64,000 bases of DNA. It comes from Acrasis kona. Lineage: Eukaryota; Heterolobosea; Eutetramitea; Acrasida; Acrasidae. Made by a program: the position numbers and the translations under genes. Each line of letters starts with the position of its first letter. The first letter of the stretch is position 1. The notes under the pieces are model-generated. The model ran no database searches. It was given only the letters and a program-made list of their open reading frames with translations, and was not told where the DNA came from. The DNA lies in the NCBI GenBank assembly GCA_026419775.2, contig JAOPGA020000288.1:62001-126000 (forward strand). Direction: 5' to 3'. Shown here in pieces: positions 14,943 to 25,488 of the stretch.

Positions 14943-16640
14943 TTACAAAGTCGCTTCCAAACTTCTCCTTAACGAAACAGATCCGTTGGAATTCAACAGA
15001 TGGCTTGGGTTGCGAATGAATTTAGGTTTGTGATACTTGTGAGTATCTATTTTAAAACTTCTCTGAAGATCGGACTTGACTGGACTCTTAAATTTTGGAT
15101 TGGTTATTGGAACCATACGGTGCTCTCTTCCATCGGAGAGGTGAGCATCTTGGTCAAACAAAAAGTTCTCGACGTGGTGGTGTTGCTTGCTGTTCAAGTG
15201 ACCCATGTATGCTTTTTGGTATCGATAAGACTCTTCAATGAAATTCCTCTTGATGCGGTCGGACCTCATAATGTTACATCTTGTGTTGCTAATTGTTCCC
15301 TTCATCAAATTTTTGTCATTCTTCTCGCGGAGTGATTTAATCATGTCCGTCCTTGGAACCGATTCTTTCAGGGTTTGTGGCCATTGAAGAGGGTACAAGG
15401 TCTCGTGGGTACCTCTGAAGGCTTTGGGCTTTAAAATATCGATTGCAAACTTTTTCATAAAGTCGTCAATAATCACATAGCCAGTCTTTCGAGCATTTAG
15501 TGCATCGATAATTTCATCAATCTCTCTATCGACAATGTATTTATCGAATTTCATCAGACCCTTTCTAAACGATTCAAGAGAAACGCGTTCTTCATTACCA
15601 TCCAATTCAATCAATGTAGTTCTTAGCTTTTCTAATCTTTCTTTGTGTTTTTTTTCAAAATAAAGATAGTACTTCTCGCTCTCATTATAAAGAGCGAATG
15701 GTGGTTCAGTCAACTCCTTTTTCCTAACCTTCTCTCTATTTAGTTCTGCCCTTCTCATTTCAGGGTTGCTGTTCATGGTGGATGAATACCTGGTGTGCCT
15801 TTGGGCTTGTGTTGTGTGTTGGTTTGCATTCTTATCAAGTTCTGCAATGACTTTGAGAAAGTCATTGTATCGTATAAAACCATCCTTGTTGACATCAGCC
15901 TTATCAATAAAAGCATCAAGCTTCTTTTTTTGCTTTTCTTGGTACTTTCTAACCTCTTCGTGCTCTGCTGAATTTCCCAAGTCTTCGTCGAACAAATGGA
16001 AGTCTTTGATTAGGGCTTGTTTGAACAGGCCCTTCTCAATCGTGTAACCACTATATCCAACGCTCTTTGTTAATCTTCGAAAAGTGCTGTGGAATGTTCC
16101 TGAATGTTGATCCAACTTGTCTTTCAACAGTTCAAAAATGTCCATGCGATAATCTACATCCTGTAGATGGAGTGGGGTGTACGCCTTCTTCTTTTCTAAA
16201 GGTTGAGATTGTCTTGTAAAAGACCCTAAAGTATTGTAACTGGTTTCGTATCGAGGATTAGTTTCTCTATCAGGTTCTTGTTCGGCCTCAAGATCCAATC
16301 GATCACTTGCTGCACTATATTTCCTTGCGCTAGCCGCAGAAGCACTTTTCGGTCTTTGTCTATGTGCTCCCAAATTCTTTATAAACACTGGAGCATGGTC
16401 AGCCATATTGCCTGGATAATGATTTGGATCAATCTCTTGTCCATTGAATGTTGTGTATCGACTACTATCCATGTTTGATTTGACCTGCTCTACTAATCTT
16501 GCACCCGTTTTACTAGCAGTAGATGGTCTCTGATTGCACACATTTCTATTACTAGAGTTAATAGAAGGAGGTGGTATTGGTATTCCACCCCTACTGCCAT
16601 GACTACTACTTGGCCTCTTCAACTGAGTAGAATAAGACAT
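14943..16640 (-). CDS. EF-hand protein, probably ciliary/axonemal
   Basis: 565 residues, single exon. One canonical calcium-binding loop is visible in the middle (DVNKDGFIRYND), preceded by a helix and paired with a weaker hand near KQALIKDFHLFDEDLG. A second degenerate pair lies around LIELDGNEERVSLESF and ALNARKTGYVIIDDF. The front is a disordered Ser/Arg-rich region. The C-terminal 150 residues are basic and Tyr/His-rich without a known domain. The arrangement of spaced EF-hands in a long basic protein resembles the EF-hand families of ciliary doublet microtubules, but no specific member could be assigned. Its start codon faces a short plus-strand ORF at 16776; its stop lies 89 bp upstream of the PH gene start. 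Confidence 0.65.
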   Translation of the reverse strand: MSYSTQLKRPSSSHGSRGGIPIPPPSINSSNRNVCNQRPSTASKTGARLVEQVKSNMDSSRYTTFNGQEIDPNHYPGNMADHAPVFIKNLGAHRQRPKSASAASARKYSAASDRLDLEAEQEPDRETNPRYETSYNTLGSFTRQSQPLEKKKAYTPLHLQDVDYRMDIFELLKDKLDQHSGTFHSTFRRLTKSVGYSGYTIEKGLFKQALIKDFHLFDEDLGNSAEHEEVRKYQEKQKKKLDAFIDKADVNKDGFIRYNDFLKVIAELDKNANQHTTQAQRHTRYSSTMNSNPEMRRAELNREKVRKKELTEPPFALYNESEKYYLYFEKKHKERLEKLRTTLIELDGNEERVSLESFRKGLMKFDKYIVDREIDEIIDALNARKTGYVIIDDFMKKFAIDILKPKAFRGTHETLYPLQWPQTLKESVPRTDMIKSLREKNDKNLMKGTISNTRCNIMRSDRIKRNFIEESYRYQKAYMGHLNSKQHHHVENFLFDQDAHLSDGREHRMVPITNPKFKSPVKSDLQRSFKIDTHKYHKPKFIRNPSHLLNSNGSVSLRRSLEATL

Positions 16641-16775
16641 TTAGAATTAATTATTTACAGTTCAAACGTTTTATTTACAACTTTTTCAAAAAAACGAAAT
16701 AAATCTTCCAATCTTGTATTCAGCATCCAAAAAGCGCTTATTTTTGGGCCGTATTTTGTAAGCCGAAGTAACACA

Positions 16776-16910
16776 ATGAAGTTGAAGAAAGAGGACAAAG
16801 GAGTTATAAAAGATTCTAAAACGAATGAACAAGAAAATGTTGCGCTTAAACTGTTGTATTTCGAAATGGACAACGCATGGTCGCTGTTGGAAATGGAACG
16901 GAAACCATGA
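16776..16910 (+). CDS. Possible 44-residue small protein
   Basis: A short Lys/Glu-rich ORF (MKLKKEDKGVIKDSKTNEQE...) followed closely by an AATAT/TTTTATTA-type 3' end shared with the convergent CDC27 gene. It occupies the only room between the EF-hand gene and CDC27 and is divergent from the former. No family is recognised and chance cannot be excluded. Confidence 0.25.
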   Translation: MKLKKEDKGVIKDSKTNEQENVALKLLYFEMDNAWSLLEMERKP

Positions 16911-16938
16911 GTCGATGTGATTAAAAATATAAATTTTA

Positions 16939-18585
16939 TTACAACAACAACTTTCTCATGGCATCCATAATAAAGGGCGAATCTCTTGTAGGATTCTCCA
17001 AATCCAACGCATGAATGAAATGATGCATGGCCCTCTTCTTCTTGCCCATCTTTGCACAAAGCTTACCAGTCTCATAATGAACAATTCCCTCCTTGGGGCT
17101 CATCCGTATCAACTCGTCCAGCTCGTCCAACGCCTCCTGGTGCTTGTTCATGGCCACAAAGGCGCCTGCCCTCCTGAACCTTGCAGCAGTATTTTGTGGA
17201 TGAATCAACAGCGATTGATCCAGCATGCCCAACGCATCCTGATAGCGATGACTGCCCATCATGCTTATGCCACAATAGCAATACAAGACGCTGCTCTTGT
17301 CGTTGATGCTGAGCGCTCTCATAAAGTGCAGCTCTGCCATGGGGTACTTTTCTTGTCGTAAATACACCGTGCCCAGTCCATACCATGCATTGTAGTGCCG
17401 ACTGTCGATGCGTATGGCATTGCGATAGCACTCTAGTGCATCGTCCATGTCATCGTTGGCAAAGTGCTCGTGACCTGCCAGCGTGTGAGCGTAGGTGAAC
17501 TGTGGACAGGTGGTGATGGCTCTCTCGAAGAACTTTAACGCACTTGCGTGGTCCTTTTGTAAGCTGAAGCAATTGCCGATGGCACACATGGTGTTGGGCG
17601 ATAGCGGATCGATCAAGTTCATCCTTCTTGCCAAGTAGCTCAACCTTGCATCCTTTCTCATGTGCCACAATATGGTGCTGTACACTTCGAGTCCGTCCAG
17701 TCGGTATGGTTCGCACGTTGACATTTTTTCGAAGCATTTTTCTGCATGATCGTAATCTGCCAGTTCAAAGTAACACTTGCCCAATTGGCACATGACCCAT
17801 CCGGTGTTGAAATGTCTTGGCGGTAATTTCTGGAATTGTTTGACGGCATTGTTGAGTTTGTATTCGCAAGCGTATTGATAGGCCTTGGCGCACGAGCGCA
17901 CGAGTTGACAGGCTGCGTGGTTGGTTGTGATTGTTGATGATGATGGTGTCTTGTTTTCAATGATTGGTGAAAATGTAGGGAGTGTTGTGGATGATGATGA
18001 ATGTGAAAATGTTGTGGGGGTGGTTGGAAACGATAACACCGTGGGAACGTTGACGGGAGAGGAAAATGGAGTGAACGAAGCATCGGAAGGGCTGAATAAT
18101 GGGTTGAGCTTGACGTGCTCACCTAATTGTACAAGATTTTCGAACGCACACCACATGAAAGGATTGCCCTCCAGAGATTTTCTTAGGTACGATACAGCAT
18201 CGTCTCTTCTGTTTGTATATCTACATATTACTCCTAACCAATAATTAATGGTTGAATCTTCTCCTTGAAATGCATAACAACTCATAAGGTATTTTTCTGC
18301 CTCTTCGTATAGTTGCATCTTGATGCACAATGTTGCGAATAAATAATGGGCACTTGTTTGTGTTGAAGATTGTGCATCTAGCATTACGCACCATTTGTCA
18401 AGTGTTTCCTTCATAAAGTGATAGGCGATCTTAACCTGTCCAGACTGGTAATAACATGTCGCAAGTGTGTGTAAACTCTCAATTGTTTGAGATTCCGCAA
18501 ACCACCTCTCGCATAAAAAGATCGCATTTGAATACAAATGGAGTTGCAAACTGTTCAAAACACATCCCCTTAAATAATCCTCCAT
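16939..18585 (-). CDS. CDC27: CDC27/APC3, TPR subunit of the anaphase-promoting complex
   Basis: 548 residues, single exon. The N-terminal TPRs (YSNAIFLCERWFAES, LHTLATCYYQSGQ, LFATLCIKMQLYEEAEKYL, YWLGVICRYTNRRDDAVSYL) match the Cdc27 dimerisation region. A short Ser/Thr/Pro-rich linker (about residues 165-220) replaces the longer one of animals. The remaining TPR superhelix contains the family-typical YSTILWHMRK, GNCFSLQKDHASALKFFERA, HEHFANDDMDDALECYRNAI and WYGLGTVYLRQEKYPMAELHF. APC3 binds the IR tails of Cdh1/Cdc20 and Doc1, so it recruits activators to the ubiquitin ligase that triggers anaphase. It is shorter than human CDC27 (824), mostly in the linker. Its ATG is only 34 bp from the divergent coiled-coil/PH gene. 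Confidence 0.93.
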   Translation of the reverse strand: MEDYLRGCVLNSLQLHLYSNAIFLCERWFAESQTIESLHTLATCYYQSGQVKIAYHFMKETLDKWCVMLDAQSSTQTSAHYLFATLCIKMQLYEEAEKYLMSCYAFQGEDSTINYWLGVICRYTNRRDDAVSYLRKSLEGNPFMWCAFENLVQLGEHVKLNPLFSPSDASFTPFSSPVNVPTVLSFPTTPTTFSHSSSSTTLPTFSPIIENKTPSSSTITTNHAACQLVRSCAKAYQYACEYKLNNAVKQFQKLPPRHFNTGWVMCQLGKCYFELADYDHAEKCFEKMSTCEPYRLDGLEVYSTILWHMRKDARLSYLARRMNLIDPLSPNTMCAIGNCFSLQKDHASALKFFERAITTCPQFTYAHTLAGHEHFANDDMDDALECYRNAIRIDSRHYNAWYGLGTVYLRQEKYPMAELHFMRALSINDKSSVLYCYCGISMMGSHRYQDALGMLDQSLLIHPQNTAARFRRAGAFVAMNKHQEALDELDELIRMSPKEGIVHYETGKLCAKMGKKKRAMHHFIHALDLENPTRDSPFIMDAMRKLLL

Positions 18586-18619
18586 TTCTTTTTTGTAACG
18601 TCAATCTAGGTTGACAAGA
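18586..18619. promoter_or_regulatory. 34-bp bidirectional intergenic promoter (CDC27 / coiled-coil-PH gene)
   Basis: Only 34 bp separate the divergent start codons at 18585 (minus) and 18620 (plus). The sequence is T-rich on the plus strand and has no TATA box. Both 5' leaders must be extremely short or begin within the neighbouring gene. Confidence 0.6.
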
Positions 18620-20100
18620 ATGGATGTCGAACAGCAACTTCTTAGTGTCACTGCTCAGCTTGAGGAGCGTGATCATGAGCTGCTCAAGGCAGTAGGTTTG
18701 TACAATTTATGATTCTTTTGTTAAAAAAAACAGAGCTTGGTCAAAACCTGTTGCTGCGTATTCAGAGTTTAGAGAAGAAGGGTTCCACTCTTACGTCTAC
18801 AAATGATGAATTAAAGAACAAAATAGAAGTGTTAACCATGGAACAAGCTGTACTTCAACAGAATTTGGACAGCACTGGTGAAGTAGTGGCCACTATCAAA
18901 AAAGAACGTAACAACGCTCTATTAGAAAACCAAGAGCTACATGCCGCCATGAAGAAGTAGCGTTACAACTTAATTTTGATATCACTTACACTTTTTTCAT
19001 ATAGACTTCGCGACGATGCCATGTCTCATGAACGCGTCATTGAAAACAACTCCAAACTTAGAAGCAAAGTACAACAGCTTCAAGAACAGATCGCATCTCT
19101 CAAGAGTGACATGAAATTTAATAATGTAGCCAGCGATAGACGCTCACGAACTATGAATGAAGAAATAAGTGCAGTTACTGCTAGCCTTTCTCCTGTCAAT
19201 TCTCCTATTAAAGAAACAACAATAGAGGAATCCCTTTCACCAACATCTCCAAAGATGCTAAATGATAATGCACGTCTTACAGCCCAAACTATTCAACTCA
19301 GCCAAAGAATTACAGAACTTGAGCAGCTCGAAGTAGCTCAAAACAAGGAGATCAATAAGTGGCGCCAAAAGTCGGAGGAGGTACTACAAAAAGTATCCAC
19401 CCTACAAACAGAAAAGGACATGCTACAAATTCAAACAAGAGTACAAGTCAACGAACTTCGACAAGAGAGGGACGAATATAAATCTCAACTAGATCAAGTA
19501 CACAAGGACAAGAATGGAGTCGATAAAAGCCAGCTGCTCATCAAGCTCAAGCAAATCAACTCCATACGAACAGTACTGAATGAAATGAGAAACAAAGTTG
19601 TAGATGATAATACAGCTTTTAATCAGAGATTTGAAGAGGTTCAAACGGTCTTGATGGGCATTAACAGTGCTAACAGTGGTAACAAGAACGCAGTTAATGG
19701 AGGATCTTCTAAAATGTTTTTGGAGATGAGCTATGCTCTCTTACAACAAAAAGTGATACAAGAATTAGGATTGGATGACTTTTATACATCTTACGGTCAC
19801 AAGAAACCACAATCCGAGAAGAGAGGATTCTTGACCGTTATCTATGGAATGTTCAGTCACACTCCACGATGGGTGAAGATGAGCGTATCCGGACTGGCTA
19901 TCTATTCATCTGAGAAGGATGCTGCCCCTGTTGAGCTATACAGTTTGCAAGATGCCAAGATTAGTGTTGGAAAAGAAAATAGTGGGAGGTTCGACATTAA
20001 GTTGCAATTAAAAAAGAAGATTTGTTTTGATGCTCATCAACAAAAGAATAGAGAGGAATGGGTTACCTTTCTGCGAAATATTTGTACAATTCCACAATAA
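18620..20100 (+). CDS. Coiled-coil protein with C-terminal PH domain
   Basis: Exons 18620..18695, 18734..18956 and 19005..20100; introns of 38 nt (donor GTTTGT) and 48 nt (donor GTAGCG). The joined frame is 464 residues. Residues 1-330 are almost continuous heptad coiled coil (EQQLLSVTAQLEERDHELL, then ELKNKIEVLTMEQAVLQQN, then LRSKVQQLQEQIASLKSDM), suggesting a parallel dimer. The last 95 residues form a PH domain: KRGFLTVIYGMF, RWVKMSVSGLAIYSS, VELYSLQDAKISV, and the closing helix NREEWVTFLRNIC. A membrane or cytoskeletal linker is likely, but no orthologue is recognised. It shares the 34-bp promoter region with CDC27. Confidence 0.75.
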
Positions 20101-20196
20101 ACAAGAATGTATGTATATTATTGATTCTTTCGAATGTTTCAATCAAACTTGTAAACTGAACAAAAACAATATTGAACAAGATCATTCCTTCGAAAA

Positions 20197-21098
20197 ATGG
20201 ACAACAGTACACTGCATTCGACCATGAGGGCTAATCGACTCCTACAAGAAAACAAACAATTACGGGAGGACATACATGAATTAGAACTCGCAAGAACACG
20301 AATGGCGAATCGACTATTGGAGATGGAACGCGAATTGGAACAGGAAAGAAGTGCTCGAGGCAGGCTTCAAGATCAACTCGATTCTCTCACAAGGCGCACA
20401 TCTCAACCAACGCGCGCAGTACCGACAAGGACCACAAGAGGCCGCACACAGACGTCATCACCACCCCGTCAACAGCAAACGAGTGGTGATACCTTTGAGC
20501 AGGATAGACTATTAGCAGAGAGATTACAAAGAGAATTCGAAGAAGAGGACGCTAGAAGTAATCATCACAAACTAGAATTATATAACCTTTTAGATTTTAT
20601 TGTAAATGATCCATTGGTGGAATCTGGTCTTGACTTTAGACGACTTGCCGAGAGATCGCTAAGACCTCGCTTATTTGATAACATTTTAAACTCTGCCTAC
20701 CTTGGGGATGAACTGTACGGATATCAAGAAGATCCTCTTGAGAATGCCTCGTACGAACAACTTTCCCAACTTCAGGATGTAAAAGTAGGGGTAAAACCAG
20801 GTTAGTAGACAATAACCAAAAAGTAACATGCATATAGAAATACTCGTATCATTGCCCGTCAAACGTTTGACCACACAGGATAATGGCGACAAGCAATGCA
20901 GCGTATGCATGGAGGGCTACGAGAAGGGTCAAAACGTCACCACCCTGCCTTGTTGGGATCGCTTTCATACGGTAATCAGATTCATCATCATCATCGTCAA
21001 TCTCACACATTTAGGATTGTATCAATGTTTGGCTAGAAGAGAATCACATTTGTCCCATATGCAGGTTGGATATTAATGAGGTAGAACTAAATGTATAA
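20197..21098 (+). CDS. RING-H2-type E3 ubiquitin ligase with N-terminal coiled coil
   Basis: Exons 20197..20800, 20838..20971, 21015..21098; introns 37 and 43 nt. The joined protein has 273 residues. The N-terminal 70 residues are coiled coil (ANRLLQENKQLREDIHELE), followed by a basic Pro/Thr-rich linker. The C-terminal RING runs from CSVCMEGYEKG through LPCWDRFHTDC, created across the second intron, to ENHICPIC. The pattern is that of RING-H2 proteins, but the first histidine (normally C-x-H) is Asp in CWDRFH. Asp can ligate zinc in a few RINGs, so function may be retained. It would transfer ubiquitin from an E2 to an unknown substrate. No membrane segment is present. Confidence 0.82.
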
Positions 21099-21138
21099 AA
21101 CTGCGCATCGCGAAGCAAATTAAAATTTATTTACAAAA

Positions 21139-22740
21139 TCAATAATAACCTTGCGTTACGCCTGGTGGTGCTGGCTGTGAGGTAACGCTACTGCTAGTCC
21201 CTGGCACAGGTGGCTGCTGCGTGACGCCTGGTGCAGGTGGTTGAGGCAAGAAGCTCTGATAATAAGCAGCAGCATAGGCGCTCATGTCGGGCATTGCCTC
21301 GGTAACACCATGATTAGGTGCAGCGGTAAAGGCGACGGTTCCTGGCGGCGCAGGTTGACTGCTTTGAGAAGTGCCTGGAGGCGCAGGCTGAGCAACAACA
21401 GGAAAAGACGGCTGCATGTTAGCATAGGCGCCATAGTATGCAGCATAATAGGGATTATCCACATAAAAGCTCTCGCTGCCGCCCATCATCATCATGGCAG
21501 CCATGGGCTGTTGAACGTTGACTGGCGGTTGGTTGGCGCTGCTGTCCACTTCCCATGGCGCTGGTTCCGATTCATCATCGACCGCAACGTTTCCATAATT
21601 CTTCAACTTTTCAATCATGCTTCCCTCCACTCCACCTTCGTACGCATTGTCCTCCTCTCTCAACGTTCCGTGTATCTGTGCCAACTTTTTCAGTTGATCC
21701 TTCTTCAAGTCGTTGTGACCCTCGTCCACGGGCACCAACAGCTTGTTGATCATCTCTGCAGCGCGCTCCAGCGATTCGTCGCTTTCTGCAGTGATGAGCA
21801 CGTGCAGTTCTTCCTCCTCTCCAGGATTTGGTTTTCCGTCCTTTCTTCCCTTGCCAGGCTTGACGCTGCCCTTGCCCCTGATTGCAATCTTTGTGTTGGT
21901 TTCCTTCTCCATGGTCTTTTGCGTCATTCCTCTGGGTCCAATGATGAGTCCGATAAAGTTGTAGTCTGGATGGTCGTTGATGGGAATGAATATTCTCTTG
22001 GTGTACTTTTTGGCCTCTGGTTTGTAATCCGCTGGCGGTTTGAACGTTGGATTGATCACCATGGCGCGCTCTATCAACGTGTTGCGTTCCTTTTGAAGGC
22101 GAAGCTTGATGCGTTGATCTCTGGTGTTGGTACGTTTGCCCATGGTGTCGTAGGTGGGATCGGGTGATGGCGAGCGGCACTCCGAAGGGTCCACGATAAT
22201 GTTGCCCATCAATCTTAGATTGTTTTCGTCCAACCTCACCCTTATCAGAAACGACTCGAGCGCATCGTTTGACATTCCGTAGGGTATGAATGTTGGAATG
22301 GTTGTTGGGATGGCTGTTGGGATTTTAAAAGTGTCGTCCCATCTAGACCCCTTCTTGTATGTGCCTTGATCTTGCTGATTTTGTGGTTGGGGTGCGGATT
22401 GTTGTTGCTGATATGGTGCTTGTTGATGATAGGAGTTTTGGTGATATTGATATTGTGAATTATTATTGTAGCCATTGTGATGAGAGTTTTGGTGAGAGTG
22501 GTAACTGTTGTTACTATGGTACCCTCCATCGTAATTGTAACCTCTTCCCCTTTCTTCTCTGCCGCTGTCCCTTCGGTCTCTATATCCATCTCTGCTACTT
22601 CGTCCATATCCAGAATCTCTATCTCTGCCATCTCTGCCATCTCTGCCATCCCTATCCCTTTGATCATATTCATTGTATCGACCGCGTCCTCCTCTTGAGG
22701 ATGACTCATAATACGATGTTGGAGGGGGTATCTCAGGCAT
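21139..22740 (-). CDS. SF1: SF1/BBP, branchpoint-binding splicing factor
   Basis: 533 residues, single exon. A U2AF-ligand-type motif (KKGSRWDD, Trp134) follows an Arg/Asp/Gly-rich and Gln/His/Tyr-rich N-terminus. The SPSP motif ([18 protein letters not shown], from residue 189) and the helix hairpin with [21 protein letters not shown] come next. The KH domain (about 248-336) contains [19 protein letters not shown] and IAIRGKGSV, and the QUA2 region ([19 protein letters not shown]) completes branch-site recognition. SF1 binds the intron branchpoint in the early spliceosome with U2AF. The CCHC zinc knuckle found after QUA2 in animal and yeast SF1 is absent; the tail is Pro/Ala/Gln-rich with PAPPGT-type repeats. 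Loss of the knuckle is known in some lineages. Confidence 0.94.
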   Translation of the reverse strand: MPEIPPPTSYYESSSRGGRGRYNEYDQRDRDGRDGRDGRDRDSGYGRSSRDGYRDRRDSGREERGRGYNYDGGYHSNNSYHSHQNSHHNGYNNNSQYQYHQNSYHQQAPYQQQQSAPQPQNQQDQGTYKKGSRWDDTFKIPTAIPTTIPTFIPYGMSNDALESFLIRVRLDENNLRLMGNIIVDPSECRSPSPDPTYDTMGKRTNTRDQRIKLRLQKERNTLIERAMVINPTFKPPADYKPEAKKYTKRIFIPINDHPDYNFIGLIIGPRGMTQKTMEKETNTKIAIRGKGSVKPGKGRKDGKPNPGEEEELHVLITAESDESLERAAEMINKLLVPVDEGHNDLKKDQLKKLAQIHGTLREEDNAYEGGVEGSMIEKLKNYGNVAVDDESEPAPWEVDSSANQPPVNVQQPMAAMMMMGGSESFYVDNPYYAAYYGAYANMQPSFPVVAQPAPPGTSQSSQPAPPGTVAFTAAPNHGVTEAMPDMSAYAAAYYQSFLPQPPAPGVTQQPPVPGTSSSVTSQPAPPGVTQGYY

Positions 22741-23137
22741 TCTCTTATTTCGTTGAATTTAAAGTTGGTTTGTGGAAATTGTAATGGGAAATCAATCATG
22801 AGGTCATACTAGGTTATTTAATTATACGCCGGCCAACGGACCACGAAACCTATGCACAAATACCACATCTGTACACAAGTAAAGTGAGGATCACAAACCG
22901 ATAAACAATTACTATGGATATGGATTTTGTATCCTCTTCCTTTATTGACATTGCCGTGATGTGGAGAAAAAATATGGGTAGAATGTTCCTTTTTGCTCCG
23001 CCGAATAGATGTGGATATGGGTACCCAGTCATCCATCCACCTTGACCAAAACTGAAGTTTTTGGTTGATATCTTCCTCAACACTTGGATTGTAAACTCTT
23101 TTATACATGGAGCAGGTTGAATTTTTGAGAATACTAT
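22741..23137. other. Boundary between gene-dense region and transposon region
   Basis: About 400 bp after the SF1 start codon. The first part must hold the SF1 promoter; from about 22,830 no reliable gene is seen. A long minus-strand frame (22850..23416) exists but overlaps the transposase-like reading on the plus strand and has no recognisable protein. Confidence 0.4.
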
Positions 23138-24233
23138 AATACCGAGTTTTACCAGAAAGAATGGATATATTATATTAACTTTTGGAAAATCGAAGTTGGC
23201 TTCCAAGATATGTTCGGTTCGATGAGACTTGAGAATAGTTTGTACATGAACAACGCTGGCTCGGTGTACCTGAATGGTGCTCATGCGGATATAAGACTTG
23301 TAGAATCTGTTTGGCATACTCATCTTAACACTGATATGTCTACAGAAGAAATTTGGAGCTTCATATAATTTCATCAAAAAAATTCTCGAAAGGAAGAATT
23401 CTGGAATCTTGTACAAGAAGCAAGGAAGACCGAAAAACAGTACACCAAAAACAAGTATGGGGTTGATGCATTACATTGAGCACCTTACTAGACTTTATCC
23501 CCATCAAGGTCATCAATGGATATCAGATCAAGTTTTTGAGAGATTAGAAATTAGACTAGATCTATCACAAGTGTGCCGCCTTCGTTACAAGCTTGGATTT
23601 AGAAGAAAACAAATGTCAATGATTGCCGCTCGCCGGAGACTTCCACGTGTAAAACTAGCTCGTCATGTATTTCGTCAACATATACCAGGTATAAGAGTAT
23701 CTGATGCTGTTTTTATTGATGAGTCTCACTTCGATTATTCCATCATGAATCCAAAGTATGGATATCATCATAAAACTGAGAAGGCAGAGATGATTCGAGG
23801 AGAAGTGAATCGATTGTCATTTAGTCTAATACTTGCTATGGGATACAATGGTTTAGTTCATGCTTATATCAAAGACACTTCTAAAGAAGGTGTAANTCAA
23901 CATGATTTCTTCAAGTTCATGGATGGATTGCATCCAAAGCTCTTGCCAACAGCTGTTGTAATATTAGATAATGCTAAGATATATACTGAACTAGTAGATA
24001 ATTGGTTCCGGGACAATGATGTAAATTGTTTCTTTTTGTCACTTTATAGCCCTGATTATAATCCTATAGAACTTGTGTTTGGATTGATAAAAGGATTAAT
24101 TAAAAAAGACAAGTATCGCAATTATAGACTTGAAAATGCAATACAGGATACATTGTCATATGTCACTGTTGATCATTGTCAGGCATTTATAAAGCACGCT
24201 GTAAGAGTATGGACAATAAATGAGCCATTGTAA
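23138..24233 (+). pseudogene. Tc1/mariner-IS630-type transposase, frameshifted
   Basis: The DDE part is open from 23409 to 24233. It has the first Asp in VFIDESHFD, the second in VVILDNAKIY and the Glu in YSPDYNPIEL, with about 33 residues between the second Asp and the Glu, as in IS630/Tc1 enzymes. The GRPKNS motif after the helix-turn-helix is also typical. The helix-turn-helix part lies in another frame (about 23138-23367; paired-domain-like GSVYLNGAHADIRLVESV) that ends in TAA, so a frameshift near 23,360 separates DNA-binding and catalytic halves. One ambiguous base (23896) falls in the ORF. No terminal inverted repeats were recognised. A decayed cut-and-paste element is the most likely reading. 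Confidence 0.7.
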
Positions 24234-25260
24234 TTATTTATTATTATCCTTAGTTTGGTGCGCTAGAATCATTTGCAGCTCTTCAGCACTTAATGTTCCT
24301 GCTATATTGTGGTTTCTTTTTTCAACTTTTAACTGTTGGATCTTTTTGAGCAGTTCATCAGCACAAGCAAGTTTAAATGAGGATTGGAACTTGACCAATT
24401 CAATGTGCTTCTCAAAATGATCAATTAATGAAGGGCTGCCATTTATATATTCATAAGCACTACGCACTTGAACTTGCAGTTGTTCATCAAAATCTTCTTG
24501 ATTTTCTGGTGCAATCCATTTTGAATATACAAACTTGTGGAGGATCAACATCTATATCAATGCCATTGTCAGGAGTTTTGTCTTCATTCTCTCTCTGGTA
24601 CACTTAATCGGAATTTTGATCATCCCGAGAGAATGTCAGCGCGTTTATACTTTCATTGCTAACTGAAGTTATAAATTTGTTTGACTCTTTTACTCTCCAC
24701 TCATCCTTGTTTTTTTGTAGAAACTCTCTGTTATAATCTTGGGCTGGTTTCTTTTTAGCCACAATGATCGCACGCTTCTCTTTGAGTTCATTAGCCAGAT
24801 TTTGTAAATACGGTTTGCACAACAAGAGTGCAGTTACGTCACTATCCACTTTAATTACAGATGGCCCAACTTCATCAACGAACAATTTTTTAACTCCTTC
24901 TTTGCTATTTTTATTTTTCTGCTTTTTGGATTTTGAAGAAGAAGGGGTGCACGGACTTGATGGTGTGGCTGGTGTTGATGGTGTGCTCAAGGATCTCTGG
25001 TGCTTTTTCAAGCTAGATGGTGGTGGTGCATTAAGGTTAACATTTGGAGTGAATTCTATAACATTCGGAAAGTAACCACCGATCTCCATATTCTGCCTTG
25101 CAAAAGCGAAGGGTGGTGGAGCGTTAACTAACGCTGGCTGAAGTCGAAATCCACCATTCGGATTTTGTAACGTTCTTAAAAACGGATGCGGTGGTGGTGT
25201 ACCTCTTGGTGTTTGATTGTTGGATGGTTGCTGGTTCTGTTGATTGTTCATTATTGTCAC
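24234..25260 (-). CDS. Hypothetical Pro/Asn/Gln-rich protein, two-part frame
   Basis: Two minus-strand frames: 24604..25260 (218 residues) and 24234..24551 (105 residues). The first starts MTIMNNQQNQQPSNN, is Pro-rich, then Ser/Thr/Pro-rich (STPSTPATPSSPC), then a Lys-rich and helical stretch. The second is helical (QLQVQVRSAYEYINGSPSL, LACADELLKKIQQLKVEK). They are in different frames; no 35-50 nt intron joins them cleanly, so this is either a gene with a longer intron or a broken one. Its stop codon (24236-24234) directly abuts the stop of the convergent transposase (24231-24233). It could be a host gene beside an insertion or a second gene of the element. No family is recognised. Confidence 0.4.
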
Positions 25261-25488
25261 TCTTCTAGGTTTTTAAACTCTTGTCAACTGATGGTCTCCG
25301 GGAATTTCCAGCCAACTTCCATTTCCAAAAGTTTCTTTTCATAAAATATTACAAACAATAATATCTAATAAGAGTAGTTAGCAGTGTGTGCTTCTCATGT
25401 ACTCACCTTTTTACATGATCGATTTTTAAAAATTTTTCGGTTGACAAAAATTTAAAAATCATCTACACGACAAACCATCTACACAACA
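25261..25488. other. Short intergenic stretch
   Basis: AT-rich sequence between the start of the minus-strand hypothetical gene and the RNase H-bearing remnant. No terminal repeats or ORFs were recognised. Confidence 0.3.

Noticed and set aside
21241-22167. 308-codon plus-strand ORF opposite SF1
   Set aside because: It is a shadow of the strongly supported SF1 coding strand; biased SF1 codons leave the antisense frame open.
22850-23416. 188-codon minus-strand ORF
   Set aside because: No family features, and the opposite strand reads as a paired-domain-like transposase N-terminus; taken as antisense by chance.
24552-24606. Intron joining the two frames of the minus-strand hypothetical gene
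   Set aside because: No GT-AG pair of usual length joins the frames without retaining a stop; only implausibly long options (about 113-145 nt) fit.
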